In this document: in pieces, positions 34,946 through 44,206 of the stretch
Layout: each line of letters opens with the position of its first letter
Numbering within the stretch: position 1 is the stretch's first letter
Assembly (NCBI RefSeq): GCF_021245725.1
Contig: NZ_JAJGSX010000007.1
Location: 343,515 to 407,514 of the forward strand
Length of the DNA stretch: 64,000 nt
Source: Pseudonocardia sp. TRM90224
GTDB lineage: Bacteria > Actinomycetota > Actinomycetes > Mycobacteriales > Pseudonocardiaceae
Direction: 5' to 3'
Position numbers and translations under genes: made by a program
The notes under the pieces: generated by a model
What the model was told of the DNA's origin: nothing
Database searches by the model: none
Seen by the model: the letters and a program-made list of their open reading frames with translations, nothing else

Positions 34946-36139
34946 CTACGGATCGCGCCGGTCCAGTTGCCAGGAGACCAGCCCAAGAGCGATCGCGACG
35001 ATGATGAGCCCGACCCCGAGCCACGACGGCGCGGTGAAGCCGAGCCCTGCGCTGATCGCGATGCCGCCGAACGCCGGGCCGAGCGTGTTGCCGACGTTGA
35101 ACGCGGCGGTGTTGGAGGCACTGGCCAGCGTCGGCGCCGCACCGGCGAGGGTGAACACACGCGCGTTCAGCGGCGCGCCCGCAACGAACGCGACCACTCC
35201 CAGCAGCACGACCATGCCGACGACCAGCGCCGGGACCCTCGCGAAGAGGGCGATCAGCGCGAACAGCAACCCGCCCGCGGCGAGCGCCACGAACAGCGTC
35301 GACCACGGATGCGCGTCGGCGAGCCAGCCACCGATGAGCACACCGGCGAGGCAACCCACCCCGAAGCCGAGCAGCACCGCCGGCACCCATTCCGAGGGCA
35401 GGCCGGTGACCTCGGTCAGCAGCGGCGCGATGTAGCTGAACGCACCGATCATCGCCGACTGGTAGGCCGCCGTCGTCGCGTACGCGATCCACAGCCGGCC
35501 CTTGCGGAACGCCGCGACCTCGGCGGAGATGCGCGGCGGTGCGGTGCCCTCCACCCGCCGCGGCACGCTGAGCAGCACACCCGCGATCCCGGCGACGGCG
35601 AGCGCGCCGACCGCCCAGAACGCGGCCCGCCACCCCCATTGCTGCCCGATCAGCGCGCCGAGGGGAACGCCGGCGACGTTCGCCACGGTCAGGCCTGCGA
35701 GCAGCACCGACAACGCCCGCGCCCGGTCGCGCGGCCCGACCGACGACACCGTCACCACCGCGGCGACGGCCCAGAACGCGCCGGTCGCGACGGCCGTGAC
35801 CACCCGGGCCGCCATCAGCAGCGCGTAGTCCTGCGCCAGCGCTCCGACGACGTGCCCCAACGCGAACACGGTGAGCGCGGCGACGAGCGTGGTGCGCCGC
35901 GGCAGCCGGAGCGTCAGCACCGCCATCGCGGGCGCGCCGACGATCATCCCGACGGCGAACGCCGAGATCAGGTAGCCCGCCTGCGGGATCGTGATCGCCA
36001 GGTCCCGCGCCAACTCCGGCAGCAGTCCGGCGATCATGAACTCGCTGGTACCGAGCGCGAAGATGCTCACCGCCAGCACGGGCACAACCCGTGGGATCCG
36101 CCCGCGCTCCACCACTGCCGTTACCGCTGTTCCCCCCAT
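34946..36139 (-). CDS. MFS efflux transporter (DHA1, Cmx/AraJ-like)
   Basis: This 397-aa, 12-helix major facilitator exports small molecules by proton antiport. The DHA1 motif A-type loop is seen at GAPAMAVLTLRLPRRTTLV. N-terminal IFALGTSEFMIAGLLPELA and RVVTAVATGAFWAVA match chloramphenicol-type (Cmx/CmrA) and AraJ-like exporters. Drug specificity is not known. ATG 36139 is preferred over GTG 36154. It diverges from the PPOX gene at 36208 with a 68-bp gap. Confidence 0.85.
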   Translation of the reverse strand: MGGTAVTAVVERGRIPRVVPVLAVSIFALGTSEFMIAGLLPELARDLAITIPQAGYLISAFAVGMIVGAPAMAVLTLRLPRRTTLVAALTVFALGHVVGALAQDYALLMAARVVTAVATGAFWAVAAVVTVSSVGPRDRARALSVLLAGLTVANVAGVPLGALIGQQWGWRAAFWAVGALAVAGIAGVLLSVPRRVEGTAPPRISAEVAAFRKGRLWIAYATTAAYQSAMIGAFSYIAPLLTEVTGLPSEWVPAVLLGFGVGCLAGVLIGGWLADAHPWSTLFVALAAGGLLFALIALFARVPALVVGMVVLLGVVAFVAGAPLNARVFTLAGAAPTLASASNTAAFNVGNTLGPAFGGIAISAGLGFTAPSWLGVGLIIVAIALGLVSWQLDRRDP

Positions 36140-36207
36140 CACCCCAGCAGACACTCCGCGGGGTGTTTCCGGAAGGGGCTTCTGATCACACCGCCTACTG
36201 TTCGAGG

Positions 36208-36630
36208 GTGGCCATTCTGACCTCTGAGATCCGCGCCTTCTTGAGTGAGGGAACCCGTACCGGCAAGGTCGCCTACACCGCGGCCGACGGCAGGGCGCTC
36301 GTCGCCCCCGTCTGGTTCGCCTTCGACGGCGACGACCTGATCTTCAACACCGGCAGCAGGACGGCGAAGGGACGCGCGATCGCACGCGACCCGCGCCTCA
36401 CGCTCTGCGTCGACATCCAGGAGCCGCCCTACGCCTACGTTCAGGTGCAGTGCGAGGTCACGACGTCGGAGGACCTGGACGAGCTGGTGCGCACCGCCAC
36501 CCTCATCGCCGCCCGCTACATGGGCGAGGACCGCGCCGAGGAGTTCGGCAAGCGCAACGGCGCACCGGGCGAGCTCGTCGTCCGCCTGCACCCGGTCAAG
36601 GTCGTCACCGACCTGAACGTCACCGGCTGA
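36208..36630 (+). CDS. PPOX-class F420-dependent oxidoreductase-like protein
   Basis: This 140-aa split-barrel protein belongs to the flavin/deazaflavin reductase superfamily. It shows the family core VAPVWFAFDGDDLIFNTGSRTAKGRAIARDPRLTL and ends with VRLHPVKVVTDLN. Members bind F420 or FMN and reduce small molecules; F420 use is typical in actinomycetes. The start is GTG 36208, because the frame upstream crosses the divergent promoter. It is a single gene, divergent from the MFS transporter and convergent with the DUF6457-like gene. Confidence 0.85.
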   Translation: MAILTSEIRAFLSEGTRTGKVAYTAADGRALVAPVWFAFDGDDLIFNTGSRTAKGRAIARDPRLTLCVDIQEPPYAYVQVQCEVTTSEDLDELVRTATLIAARYMGEDRAEEFGKRNGAPGELVVRLHPVKVVTDLNVTG

Positions 36631-36638
36631 CCCGGAAG

Positions 36639-36702
36639 TTCCCCACCGTTTTGCCTACTTGCACACCCGAAACGGTGTGCAGGTTGGCAAAACGGTGGGG
36701 AA
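36639..36702. repeat. Family B palindrome, copy 2 (convergent junction)
   Basis: The left arm (36639-36664) and right arm (36677-36702) match family B copy 1 over 26 nt with two mismatches. The loop is 12 nt and differs from copy 1. It lies 8 bp after the PPOX stop and 8 bp before the stop of the minus-strand gene. It is therefore between convergent genes, like copy 1. Confidence 0.95.
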
Positions 36703-36710
36703 GTTGGCGC

Positions 36711-36977
36711 CTAGCTGCGGTCCCAGCCGTCGGCGAGTGCCTTCACGGCCTCCGCGTGGTCGCGGGCCGCGACCAGCGGATCGGCGGCCTTGCCCGCCGC
36801 CAGCCCCACGAGGAACGCCGTGACGGGCGCGCCGGGTCGGCTCACACCGTGCGCGACGTCGGCGGTCAGGTCGAGCACCATGTCGACGACGGAGCCGTCG
36901 ACGGCCTCCAGTCCCAGCTCGCGGGCCACAGCGGTGACCCAGTCCGACAGCGCCTGCGCATCATTGCTTCCGCTCAC
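36711..36977 (-). CDS. DUF6457-like small protein
   Basis: This 88-aa cytoplasmic protein contains VVDMVLDLTADVAHGVSRPG and FLVGLAAGKA, which resemble the DUF6457 domain seen alone or fused to MobA in actinobacteria. In those cases it is tied to molybdenum cofactor biosynthesis. No moa/mob gene is adjacent here. The family assignment is from memory and moderate. The gene is 26 bp upstream of the OFA transporter's small-subunit stop and may form its own transcript. Confidence 0.55.
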   Translation of the reverse strand: MSGSNDAQALSDWVTAVARELGLEAVDGSVVDMVLDLTADVAHGVSRPGAPVTAFLVGLAAGKAADPLVAARDHAEAVKALADGWDRS

Positions 36978-37003
36978 GGCCGCACCCTAGTGCCCCTAGC
37001 CGC

Positions 37004-37144
37004 TCACGTCCCGAACAGCGCCGGAATCTTGATCAGCAGCTGGTAGAGCCCGTAGCCGAACGGGACGAGCACCCACAGCCAAAGCAGCACCGTGCCGGCC
37101 CACTGCAGTGCGCCCCACTGCTGGGGACTGTCGCTCGTGCTCAC
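37004..37144 (-). CDS. MFS transporter small subunit (46 aa)
   Basis: This 46-aa protein has one transmembrane helix (WAGTVLLWLWVLVPFGYGLYQ). GTG 37144 overlaps the stop of the OFA transporter by 4 nt, so it is translated with it. Tiny single-helix partners of oxalate/formate-type MFS proteins have been noted in bacteria; here it probably stabilises or regulates the main transporter. It is too short to appear in many gene lists. Confidence 0.8.
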   Translation of the reverse strand: MSTSDSPQQWGALQWAGTVLLWLWVLVPFGYGLYQLLIKIPALFGT

Positions 37145-38520
37145 GCCGCCGCTCCCGCCTGCGCTGCGCCGGACCGGTCCGGCTCGTGGAACTTCGGGTC
37201 GACCGGACGGATCAGCTCGTTGCACACGAACCCGACCACCAGCAGGCCGATCATGATGTAGAAGGACATGGTGTAGCGGCCGGGGCCCTGCACGCCGGCG
37301 GCGATCTGGGCGTCCGCGATCGCGTTGACGATCAGCGGGCCGAGCACCCCGGCCGTCGACCACGCGGTGAGCAGCCGGCCGTGGATCGCGCCGACCTGGT
37401 AGGTCCCGAACAGGTCGCGCAGGTACGCCGGCACGGTCGCGAACCCGGCGCCGTAGAACGACAGGATCACCATGCAGGCGATCAGGAAGACGACCTTGTT
37501 GCCGTTCTGGGCGAGCGCGAGCAGCAGGTAGAGCAGCGCCCCGACGCCCAGGTAGATCCGGTACATGTTCTTGCGGCCGAGGAAGTCCGACGTCGACGAC
37601 CACAGGATCCGACCGATGGCGTTGGCCAGAGAGAGGATCGCGACGAACCCGGCGGCAGCCGCCGCGAGCGCCTGCGGCGTCGTCGCGTCGGGGAAGAAGT
37701 CGCGATAGATCGGCGCGGCCCGCTCCAGGATGCCGATGCCGGCCGTCACGTTGAAGCAGAGCACCACCCAGAGCAGCCAGAACTGCGGGGTCTTGATCGA
37801 GTTGCTCGCCGAGACGTGCGCGGAGCTGACCAGCGGCCGCTCCTTCTCCGCGGAGGCGTTCCAGCCGGCCGGTGCCCAGCCCTCCGGCGGCACCCTGATC
37901 AGCAGCCAGCCCACCGACATGAACACGGCGTAGATCAGGCCCATCACCAGGAACGTGTTGCCGATGCCGGGGACGCTCGGGTTGTCGCCGGTCGCGCCGA
38001 ACGTGGAAAGCAGCTGCTGGGTGAGCGGCGAGGCGATCAGCGCGCCACCGCCGAAGCCCATGATGGCGATGCCGGTCGAGAGGCCCGGCCGATCGGGGAA
38101 CCACTTGATCAGCGTCGACACCGGCGAGATGTATCCGATGCCGAGCCCGATGCCGCCCACGAACCCGTACCCGACGATGACCAGCCAGTACTGGCCGAGG
38201 TAGAGCCCGACGGCGGAGATCAGGAACCCGGTCACGAAGCACGCCGAGGCCGTGAGCATCGCCCAGCGCGGCCCGTTGGCGTCGACCTTCGTGCCGAACA
38301 CCGCTGCCGAGAGGCCCAGCATGATGATCCCGAGCGTGAACGGGAGGGCGCTGAGCACGCCGGAGATCTCCAGGCCCGCCTCGAGCGGCGGCTTGAAGAC
38401 GCTCCACGCGTACGCCTGCCCGATCGCGAGGTGGATCGAGAGCGCGGCAGGGGGGATCAGCCAGCGGCTCCAGCCAGGCGGCGCGACGATCCGTTCACGT
38501 TGCAGGAACCCGACCGCCAT
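37141..38520 (-). CDS. OFA-family (oxalate/formate antiporter-like) MFS transporter
   Basis: This 459-aa, 12-helix carrier belongs to the OFA family, which exchanges oxalate with formate in the type member and transports other anions elsewhere. Diagnostic parts are AALSIHLAIGQAYAWSVF, GIGYISPVSTLIKWFPDRPG and the motif A-like GPRWAMLTASACF. The physiological substrate here is unknown; no frc/oxc (oxalate catabolism) genes are present in the window. It is coupled to the 46-aa small subunit by a 4-nt overlap. Confidence 0.88.
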   Translation of the reverse strand: MAVGFLQRERIVAPPGWSRWLIPPAALSIHLAIGQAYAWSVFKPPLEAGLEISGVLSALPFTLGIIMLGLSAAVFGTKVDANGPRWAMLTASACFVTGFLISAVGLYLGQYWLVIVGYGFVGGIGLGIGYISPVSTLIKWFPDRPGLSTGIAIMGFGGGALIASPLTQQLLSTFGATGDNPSVPGIGNTFLVMGLIYAVFMSVGWLLIRVPPEGWAPAGWNASAEKERPLVSSAHVSASNSIKTPQFWLLWVVLCFNVTAGIGILERAAPIYRDFFPDATTPQALAAAAAGFVAILSLANAIGRILWSSTSDFLGRKNMYRIYLGVGALLYLLLALAQNGNKVVFLIACMVILSFYGAGFATVPAYLRDLFGTYQVGAIHGRLLTAWSTAGVLGPLIVNAIADAQIAAGVQGPGRYTMSFYIMIGLLVVGFVCNELIRPVDPKFHEPDRSGAAQAGAAA

Positions 38521-38620
38521 GGAGCGCCTCCTGTGCGACAGTGCAGCAGTATGGGCGTGAAACTAGATCGGGATACGTGACGTTGCAACCGATCGCAGAA
38601 CGCAGTTGGGTGACAAAAGA

Positions 38621-38655
38621 AACACCGGCCACGCCGTCATCGGCGGGCCGGTGTT
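38621..38655 (-). terminator. Rho-independent terminator after clpX
   Basis: A 35-nt hairpin has arms AACACCGGCC (38621-38630) and GGCCGGTGTT (38646-38655) plus an inner CGCCG/CGGCG pairing. On the minus strand it is followed by a U-rich tail (TTTCTTTTGT), so it is a textbook terminator, 21 bp past the clpX stop. Confidence 0.9.
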
Positions 38656-38676
38656 CTGCGTAACGGGACGAAACGC

Positions 38677-39957
38677 TCAGGCGGAACGTTCCTGGCGCGC
38701 ACGCCGCGCCGGCGTGCGGGGCACGATCGTCGGGTTGACGTTGCTGCGCACCGTCTGCTCGGTGACAACCACCTTCGCGACGTCGTCGCGGCTCGGGATG
38801 TCGTACATCACCGGCTGCAGCACCTCTTCCATGATGGCGCGCAGGCCTCGGGCACCGGTGCCACGAAGGATCGCCTGGTCGGCGACGGCCTCCAGGGCGT
38901 CCTCGGTGAACTCGAGCTCGACACCGTCCATCTCGAAGAGCTTCTGGTACTGCTTCACCAACGCGTTGCGCGGCTCGGTGAGGATCTTGACAAGGGCTTC
39001 CTTGTCGAGCGACGTCACCGACGCGACGACGGGGAGGCGACCGATGAACTCGGGGATGAGCCCGAACTTGATGAGGTCCTCCGGCATCGTGTCGGCGAAG
39101 CTCTCCGCGCTCTCCAGGTCGTTCTTGGAGCGGATCTCCGCGCCGAAGCCGAGCCCACGACGGCCCACCCGATCGCCGATGATCTTCTCGAGGCCAGCGA
39201 ACGCGCCGGCCACGATGAAGAGCACGTTGGTGGTGTCGATCTGGATGAACTCCTGGTGCGGGTGCTTGCGACCGCCCTGGGGCGGCACGCTCGCCGTGGT
39301 GCCCTCCAGGATCTTCAGCAGCGCCTGCTGCACGCCCTCGCCCGAGACGTCGCGGGTGATGGACGGGTTCTCCGACTTGCGGGCGATCTTGTCGACCTCG
39401 TCGATGTAGATGATCCCGGTCTCGGCCCGCTTGACGTCGTAATCGGCCGCCTGGATGAGCTTGAGCAGGATGTTCTCGACGTCCTCGCCGACGTACCCGG
39501 CCTCGGTGAGCGCTGTGGCGTCGGCGATGGCGAACGGTACGTTCAGCAGCTTCGCGAGCGTCTGCGCTAGATAGGTCTTCCCACAGCCGGTGGGGCCGAG
39601 CATCAGGATGTTCGATTTGGCCAGCTCGACGCCGTCGCCGTCGACGCCGCGGCCCTTGTCGCCGGCCTGGATCCGCTTGTAGTGGTTGTAGACAGCCACC
39701 GACAGCGTCTTCTTGGTCTGGCTCTGCCCGACGACGTACTGGTCGAGGAAGTCGTGGATCTCCGCGGGTTTCGGCAGCTCGTCGAGCTTGACCTCACCCG
39801 CCTCCGCGAGCTCTTCCTCGATGATCTCGTTGCAGAGATCGATGCACTCGTCGCAGATGTAGACCCCTGGACCGGCGATCAGTTTCTTGACCTGCTTTTG
39901 GCTCTTCCCGCAGAACGAGCACTTGAGCAGGTCACCGCCGTCACCGATGCGTGCCAT
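38677..39957 (-). CDS. clpX: ATP-dependent Clp protease ATP-binding subunit ClpX
   Basis: ClpX is the AAA+ unfoldase that feeds substrates to ClpP. The 426-aa protein has the N-terminal zinc-binding domain ([12 protein letters not shown] and ICDECIDLC, residues about 11-40). It has Walker [12 protein letters not shown], Walker [12 protein letters not shown], the RKH-type pore loop [10 protein letters not shown] and the ClpP-contact loop [13 protein letters not shown] 39957 is the conserved start; the frame upstream to 40041 is not part of the gene. It lies downstream of clpP2 with a hairpin terminator between them. Confidence 0.98.
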   Translation of the reverse strand: MARIGDGGDLLKCSFCGKSQKQVKKLIAGPGVYICDECIDLCNEIIEEELAEAGEVKLDELPKPAEIHDFLDQYVVGQSQTKKTLSVAVYNHYKRIQAGDKGRGVDGDGVELAKSNILMLGPTGCGKTYLAQTLAKLLNVPFAIADATALTEAGYVGEDVENILLKLIQAADYDVKRAETGIIYIDEVDKIARKSENPSITRDVSGEGVQQALLKILEGTTASVPPQGGRKHPHQEFIQIDTTNVLFIVAGAFAGLEKIIGDRVGRRGLGFGAEIRSKNDLESAESFADTMPEDLIKFGLIPEFIGRLPVVASVTSLDKEALVKILTEPRNALVKQYQKLFEMDGVELEFTEDALEAVADQAILRGTGARGLRAIMEEVLQPVMYDIPSRDDVAKVVVTEQTVRSNVNPTIVPRTPARRARQERSA

Positions 39958-40095
39958 GAGTGCAGACCCCAAATCCTTCTCTGCGCGACCCCGGCCGGCG
40001 AGCCCGGTAGGAGCGTCCTCGTGACGGTACCCGCTCGACACGTCCTCGGGGGAGCGTCAGCACCCGGGAGTTCCTGGACGTGTCGGCGGACGGTC

Positions 40096-40125
40096 CACGT
40101 CGGGGTGCCGGAACACCCCGACGTG
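40096..40125 (-). terminator. Hairpin terminator after clpP2
   Basis: Perfect 12-bp arms CACGTCGGGGTG (40096-40107) and CACCCCGACGTG (40114-40125) enclose a 6-nt loop, 30 bp past the clpP2 stop. It likely ends the clpP1-clpP2 transcript and separates it from clpX. Confidence 0.85.
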
Positions 40126-40155
40126 TTGCTGCGATGAGCATGCGATCCGGGTGGA

Positions 40156-40797
40156 TCAGACCGCGGAGAGCTTGCGGCTCTGGATGATCTCGTCGATGAT
40201 CCCGTACTCCTTGGCCTCCTCGGCCGTCAGGATCTTGTCGCGCTCGATGTCCTCGCGGACCTGAGCCTCGGTGCGACCGCTGTGCTTGGCCAGCGTCGCC
40301 TCGAGCAGCTTGCGCATGCGGGAGATCTCGGCCGCCTGGATCTCCAGGTCGGACACCTGCCCGTAGATGCTCTCGACCGCGGGCTGGTGGATCAGGATCC
40401 GCGCGTTCGGCACCGCGAGCCTGCGCCCGGGGGTGCCGGCCGCGAGCAGCACGGCCGCTGCCGACGCCGCCTGCCCGAGGCAGACGGTCTGGATGTCGGG
40501 GCGGATGAACTGCATCGTGTCGTAGATCGCCATCAGCGACGTGAACGACCCACCGGGCGAGTTGATGTACACGCTGATCTCGCGGTCGGGGTCGGCCGAC
40601 TCGAGGCAGAGCAGCTGCGCCATCACGTCGTTCGCCGACGTGTCGTCGATCGGCGCACCGAGGAAGATGATGCGCTCTTCGAACAGCTTGTTGTACGGGT
40701 TCGACTCCTTGACCCCGTAGCTGGTGCGCTCGACGAACGAGGGCACCGTGTAGCGGGCGCTAGGCATCGGCCCGTCGTACCTACCCATGGCACTCAC
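40156..40797 (-). CDS. clpP2: ATP-dependent Clp protease proteolytic subunit, ClpP2
   Basis: This is a serine protease subunit of the mixed ClpP1P2 barrel of actinobacteria. The 213-aa protein shows the active-site Ser in [20 protein letters not shown], His in [11 protein letters not shown] and Asp in [23 protein letters not shown] 40797 overlaps the clpP1 stop (GTGA) and has GGAG 6 nt upstream; ATG 40788 is the alternative. Mycobacterial-type ClpP1P2 needs both subunits for activity. Confidence 0.97.
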   Translation of the reverse strand: MSAMGRYDGPMPSARYTVPSFVERTSYGVKESNPYNKLFEERIIFLGAPIDDTSANDVMAQLLCLESADPDREISVYINSPGGSFTSLMAIYDTMQFIRPDIQTVCLGQAASAAAVLLAAGTPGRRLAVPNARILIHQPAVESIYGQVSDLEIQAAEISRMRKLLEATLAKHSGRTEAQVREDIERDKILTAEEAKEYGIIDEIIQSRKLSAV

Positions 40798-41444
40798 TTC
40801 GCGCTCCCGTTCCCGTTCTGAGCAGTGGCGTCAGGGAGCTGCCCTGCGCGGGAGATGACGTGGTCGACGAAGCCGTACTCCAGTGCCTCCTGCGCGGAGA
40901 ACCACCGGTCGCGGTCGAAGTCCGCGATGATCTTCTCGACGGTCTGCCCCGTGTGGCCGGCGATGAGCTCGGCCATCTCCCGCTTGTGGCGCTTGAACAG
41001 CTCCGCCTGGATGGTGATGTCGGACTCGGTGCCGCCGACACCGGCCGACGGCTGGTGCATGAGGATCTGGCAGTGCGGCAGCGCGTAGCGCTTGCCGGGC
41101 GTCCCCGCGGAGAGCAGGAACTGCCCCATCGAGGCCGCCATGCCCATCCCGTAGGTGGCCACGTCGCACGGGATGAACTCCATCGTGTCGAAGATGGCCA
41201 TGCCGTCGGGCACCGAGCCGCCGGGCGAGTTGATGTAGAGCTGGATGTCGGCGTTCGGGTCCTCTGCCGCGAGCAGCAGCATCTGGGCCGCGATCCGGTT
41301 GGAGATCTCGGAGTCGACCTGCTGGCCGAGCACGATGATCCTTTGCTGCAACAGCCGCTCGTAGACCGAGTCGGAAAGCGTCATCGAGACGGGTGCACCG
41401 CCTCGACGCATCGCCTCCCCGACCGGCGTGTCCTGCTTGGTCAC
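40794..41444 (-). CDS. clpP1: ATP-dependent Clp protease proteolytic subunit, ClpP1
   Basis: ClpP1 is the partner of ClpP2. The protein of about 216 aa has the catalytic Ser in [17 protein letters not shown], His in [12 protein letters not shown] and Asp in [13 protein letters not shown]. It lies 114 bp downstream of tig and is coupled to clpP2. GTG 41444 follows a plausible AGGCAGGG site; the frame continues further upstream without a conserved N-terminus, and an ATG at 41411 would be shorter. Confidence 0.96.
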   Translation of the reverse strand: MTKQDTPVGEAMRRGGAPVSMTLSDSVYERLLQQRIIVLGQQVDSEISNRIAAQMLLLAAEDPNADIQLYINSPGGSVPDGMAIFDTMEFIPCDVATYGMGMAASMGQFLLSAGTPGKRYALPHCQILMHQPSAGVGGTESDITIQAELFKRHKREMAELIAGHTGQTVEKIIADFDRDRWFSAQEALEYGFVDHVISRAGQLPDATAQNGNGSAK

Positions 41445-41558
41445 TTCACCCTGCCTTCTGCTGGTCAGCTCGCGTCTGTTGTCTGATTCGACCCTACGCG
41501 GACGAACGGGCCGCCCGCCGGATCCGGCCATCTTGTTCGCTCTGGGCGTGGCGGGGGC

Positions 41559-43049
41559 TCAGCTCCCGCTGGTCGCCTTGACCTCGTCGGCCTCGTCCGC
41601 CTTCTCGTCGGCCTCGGCCGTCTCGTCCGCGTCCGCCGTCTCGCCGGCCTCAGCAGCCTCGTCGGTCTCGGCAGCCTCGTCGGTCTCGGGTGCCGGCACC
41701 TCGAGGATCTCCGGCGCCGCCTCGTCGTCGTCGCCCAGCAGCTCCGAGAGGTCGACGGGCGCACCGGAGGCATCGGTGACCGTCGCCGCGCGCACGGCCG
41801 TGATCAGCGCCTTGCTGCGGCGGACGTCGGCGTAGATGGCGCCGAGCTGGCCGGCCTCCTGGATGCGGCGGACGAACTCCTCCGGCGGCATCTGGTACTG
41901 CTGCGCCTGGAAGACGATCCGCTCGGTGAGTTCCTGGTCGTTCACCGAGACCTGCTCGGCGTCGGCCAGCGCGTCGAGCACGAGCCGCGTGCGCACGGAC
42001 TTCTCGGCCTCGGCGCGCGCCTCGGCGTCGAACTCCTCGCGGGTCGTGCCCTGCGTGGAGAGGAACTCGGCGAAGCGCTCCTCGTCGTGGTCGAAGCTGT
42101 GCACGGCGTCGTGGACGCGCGAGTCGACCTCGGCGGTGACGACGCTCTCCGGCAGCGGCACCTCGACGGCGTCGATGATCGCGTCGAGCACCTTGTCGCG
42201 GGCGGCGGTGACCTGGCCCATCCGCTTGACGCGCCCGATCCGCTCGCGCAGGTCGGCGGTGAGCTCGTCGAGGGTGTCGAACTCGCTCGCCAGCTGGGCG
42301 AAATCGTCGTCGGCCTCGGGGAGCTGGCGCTCCTTGACGGCGGTGACGGTGACGGTGACCTCGGCGTCCTTGCCGGCGTGCTCGCCGGCGACGAGCTGCG
42401 AGGTGAAGGTCTTCGACTCGCCCCCGGAGAGGCCTTCGATGGCCTCGTCGATGCCGTCGATCAGCCCGCCCTGCCCGACCTGGTAGGAGAAGCCGGTGGT
42501 CGCGGCGTCCTCGACGACCTCGCCGTCGACGGTCGCGGAGAGGTCGATCTGGACGAAGTCGTCCTTTGCCGCCGCGCGGTCGACCCCGGTGAGGGTGCCG
42601 AAGCGGGCGCGCAGGTTCTCCAGCTCGCCCTCGACGTCCTCGTCGGTGACCTCGACGTCGTCGACCGTCACCGCGAGCTTGTCGAGCTCGGGGAGGGTGA
42701 TCTCGGGCCGGACGTCGACCTCGGCGGTGAACGCGATCTTGTCGCCGTCGGCGATCTCGGTGACCTCGATGTCGGGCTGCCCGATCGGGGTGACCTTCTC
42801 GGCCGCGGTGACGGCCTCGGAGTACTTCGCCGGTACGGCGCCGTTGACGACCTCTTCCAGCACGACGCCGCGGCCGAGGCGGGCCTCGATGATGCGCGCC
42901 GGCACCTTGCCCGGGCGGAAGCCGGGCACCCGGACCTGCTGGGCGATCTTCTTGTACGCGCGGTCGAAGTCCGGCTTGAGCTCGTCGAAGGGCACCTCGA
43001 CGTTGATCCGGACCCGTGTCGGGCTCAGCCGCTCGACGGTGCTCTTCAC
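41559..43049 (-). CDS. tig: Trigger factor (ribosome-associated chaperone)
   Basis: Trigger factor binds the ribosome tunnel exit and has peptidyl-prolyl isomerase activity. The 496-aa protein has the N-terminal ribosome-binding domain ending in the signature GFRPGKVP. A central FKBP-like domain (KDDFVQIDLSATVDGEVVED) is followed by the helical C-terminal chaperone domain. An unusual acidic tail of about 55 residues rich in Asp/Glu/Ala ends it. GTG 43049 follows GAGGAG by 9 nt. The next genes are clpP1-clpP2-clpX, an order shared with mycobacteria. Confidence 0.97.
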   Translation of the reverse strand: MKSTVERLSPTRVRINVEVPFDELKPDFDRAYKKIAQQVRVPGFRPGKVPARIIEARLGRGVVLEEVVNGAVPAKYSEAVTAAEKVTPIGQPDIEVTEIADGDKIAFTAEVDVRPEITLPELDKLAVTVDDVEVTDEDVEGELENLRARFGTLTGVDRAAAKDDFVQIDLSATVDGEVVEDAATTGFSYQVGQGGLIDGIDEAIEGLSGGESKTFTSQLVAGEHAGKDAEVTVTVTAVKERQLPEADDDFAQLASEFDTLDELTADLRERIGRVKRMGQVTAARDKVLDAIIDAVEVPLPESVVTAEVDSRVHDAVHSFDHDEERFAEFLSTQGTTREEFDAEARAEAEKSVRTRLVLDALADAEQVSVNDQELTERIVFQAQQYQMPPEEFVRRIQEAGQLGAIYADVRRSKALITAVRAATVTDASGAPVDLSELLGDDDEAAPEILEVPAPETDEAAETDEAAEAGETADADETAEADEKADEADEVKATSGS

Positions 43050-43207
43050 GGTGGGGTACTCCTCGATCTGTGGAACGGCTCGATCTTCCAACATCAACAG
43101 GGACGCGCCTCGGGGCCTTCCGTGCGGTGCCCCGGAGGTGCGATGTCGGTGCACGACCTGATCGGTCGGCCGACTGGCAGTCCGCACGAGTCTAGGCGGT
43201 TGCGAAC

Positions 43208-43591
43208 TCAGGGTTGCGGACCGCCCATCACGCCGTGACCGGATGCTGTCGCAACGGGCTCGACACGGGGTGCGACGTCGGTGACGGTGACCTCGACGCG
43301 GACCGGCCCGAGCAGGCCGCGCACGATCGCGCCGAGCTCGTCGGCCAGCCGCTGCAGCGGGGTGCCCAGCGCGGCGACGAGCGCGAGCTCGACCGGCTCG
43401 GCGCCCTCACCGACCCGCACGCCGACCAGGCGCCGGCCGGGCAGGTAGGACGCGACGGTGCCGAACGGCCCGCCGTCCAGCCGCACGACGCCGGGATGGC
43501 TCAGGACGGCGGCAGCCAGTGCCTCGGTCCGTGCTGACCTGTCTTGCACGCCAAAACAGTACGCGTGTGCCGTTCGGGCGGGCTCCGCCAT
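43208..43591 (-). CDS. Asp23/Gls24-like small protein, divergent from sigma factor gene
   Basis: This 127-aa protein (if it starts at ATG 43591; GTG 43549 is possible) is weakly Asp23/Gls24-like. HPGVVRLDGGPFGTVASYLP and VRVEVTVTDVAPRV recall the Asp23 strand pattern seen in the two plus-strand Asp23 genes nearby. Asp23 proteins are membrane-proximal envelope stress factors in Gram-positives. Divergent placement beside an ECF sigma gene, with a dyad between them, suggests joint control. Confidence 0.6.
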   Translation of the reverse strand: MAEPARTAHAYCFGVQDRSARTEALAAAVLSHPGVVRLDGGPFGTVASYLPGRRLVGVRVGEGAEPVELALVAALGTPLQRLADELGAIVRGLLGPVRVEVTVTDVAPRVEPVATASGHGVMGGPQP

Positions 43592-43593
43592 CG

Positions 43594-43616
43594 GCGCTAC
43601 CGTGGCGGGGTAGCGC
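43594..43616. promoter_or_regulatory. Dyad in the divergent asp23/sigma promoter region
   Basis: Arms GCGCTACC (43594-43601) and GGTAGCGC (43609-43616) enclose a 7-nt loop, between the minus-strand Asp23-like gene and the sigma factor gene. It is a candidate operator for a shared regulator or a promoter element. Confidence 0.4.
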
Positions 43617-43645
43617 ACTCGCCCAGGATCCGGGATCGGAGTCCG

Positions 43646-44206
43646 GTGCCCCCGGTTTCCCACACGCCAGCCGACCAGTTCGACGAGGCCACCCTCGTCG
43701 TGCGCGCGCAGGAAGGTGACGCGCGCGCCTTCGAGGCGTTGGTCGTGCGGCACCGCGCGGCTCTCTACCGGCTCGCGGTGCGGATCACGGGCGACCCGGC
43801 GGAGGCCGAGGACGCGCTGCAGGAGTCGCTGCTGGACGCGTGGCGGCGGATCGGGCGGTTCCGCGGCGAGTCGTCGTTCGCGACCTGGATGTACAGGGTG
43901 GTCAGCAACCGGTGCATCGCGATGCTGCGCCAGCACCGCCCGATGCCCGTCGAGAGGCTCGACGACGTGCGTGCGGCCCCCGACTCGCCGGAGCGCAGCG
44001 CCGAGCTCGACGCCGAGCTGGCGGCGCTCGGGGCGGCATTGCGCGGGCTCGGCGACGAGCTGCGGGTGTGCTGGGTGCTGCGCGAGCTGGAAGGTCTCGG
44101 GTACGCCGAGATCGCCCGGATCACGGGCGCGGGCGAGGATGCGGTCCGCGGGCGGATCCACCGCGCGCGGGTGCGGCTGGCGGAGGTGATGCGACCGTGG
44201 CGGTGA
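43646..44206 (+). CDS. ECF-type RNA polymerase sigma factor
   Basis: This 186-aa sigma-70-family extracytoplasmic-function factor has sigma2 (ARAFEALVVRHRAALYRLAV, and EAEDALQESLLDAWRRI with the -10-recognition helix) and sigma4 (LEGLGYAEIARITGAGEDAV). GTG 43646 is preceded by GGAG; the frame extends further upstream without conserved sequence. Downstream, an Asp23-type protein with a ZAS zinc motif starts 9 bp before its stop, so the pair likely forms a sigma/anti-sigma unit. Confidence 0.9.
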   Translation: MPPVSHTPADQFDEATLVVRAQEGDARAFEALVVRHRAALYRLAVRITGDPAEAEDALQESLLDAWRRIGRFRGESSFATWMYRVVSNRCIAMLRQHRPMPVERLDDVRAAPDSPERSAELDAELAALGAALRGLGDELRVCWVLRELEGLGYAEIARITGAGEDAVRGRIHRARVRLAEVMRPWR

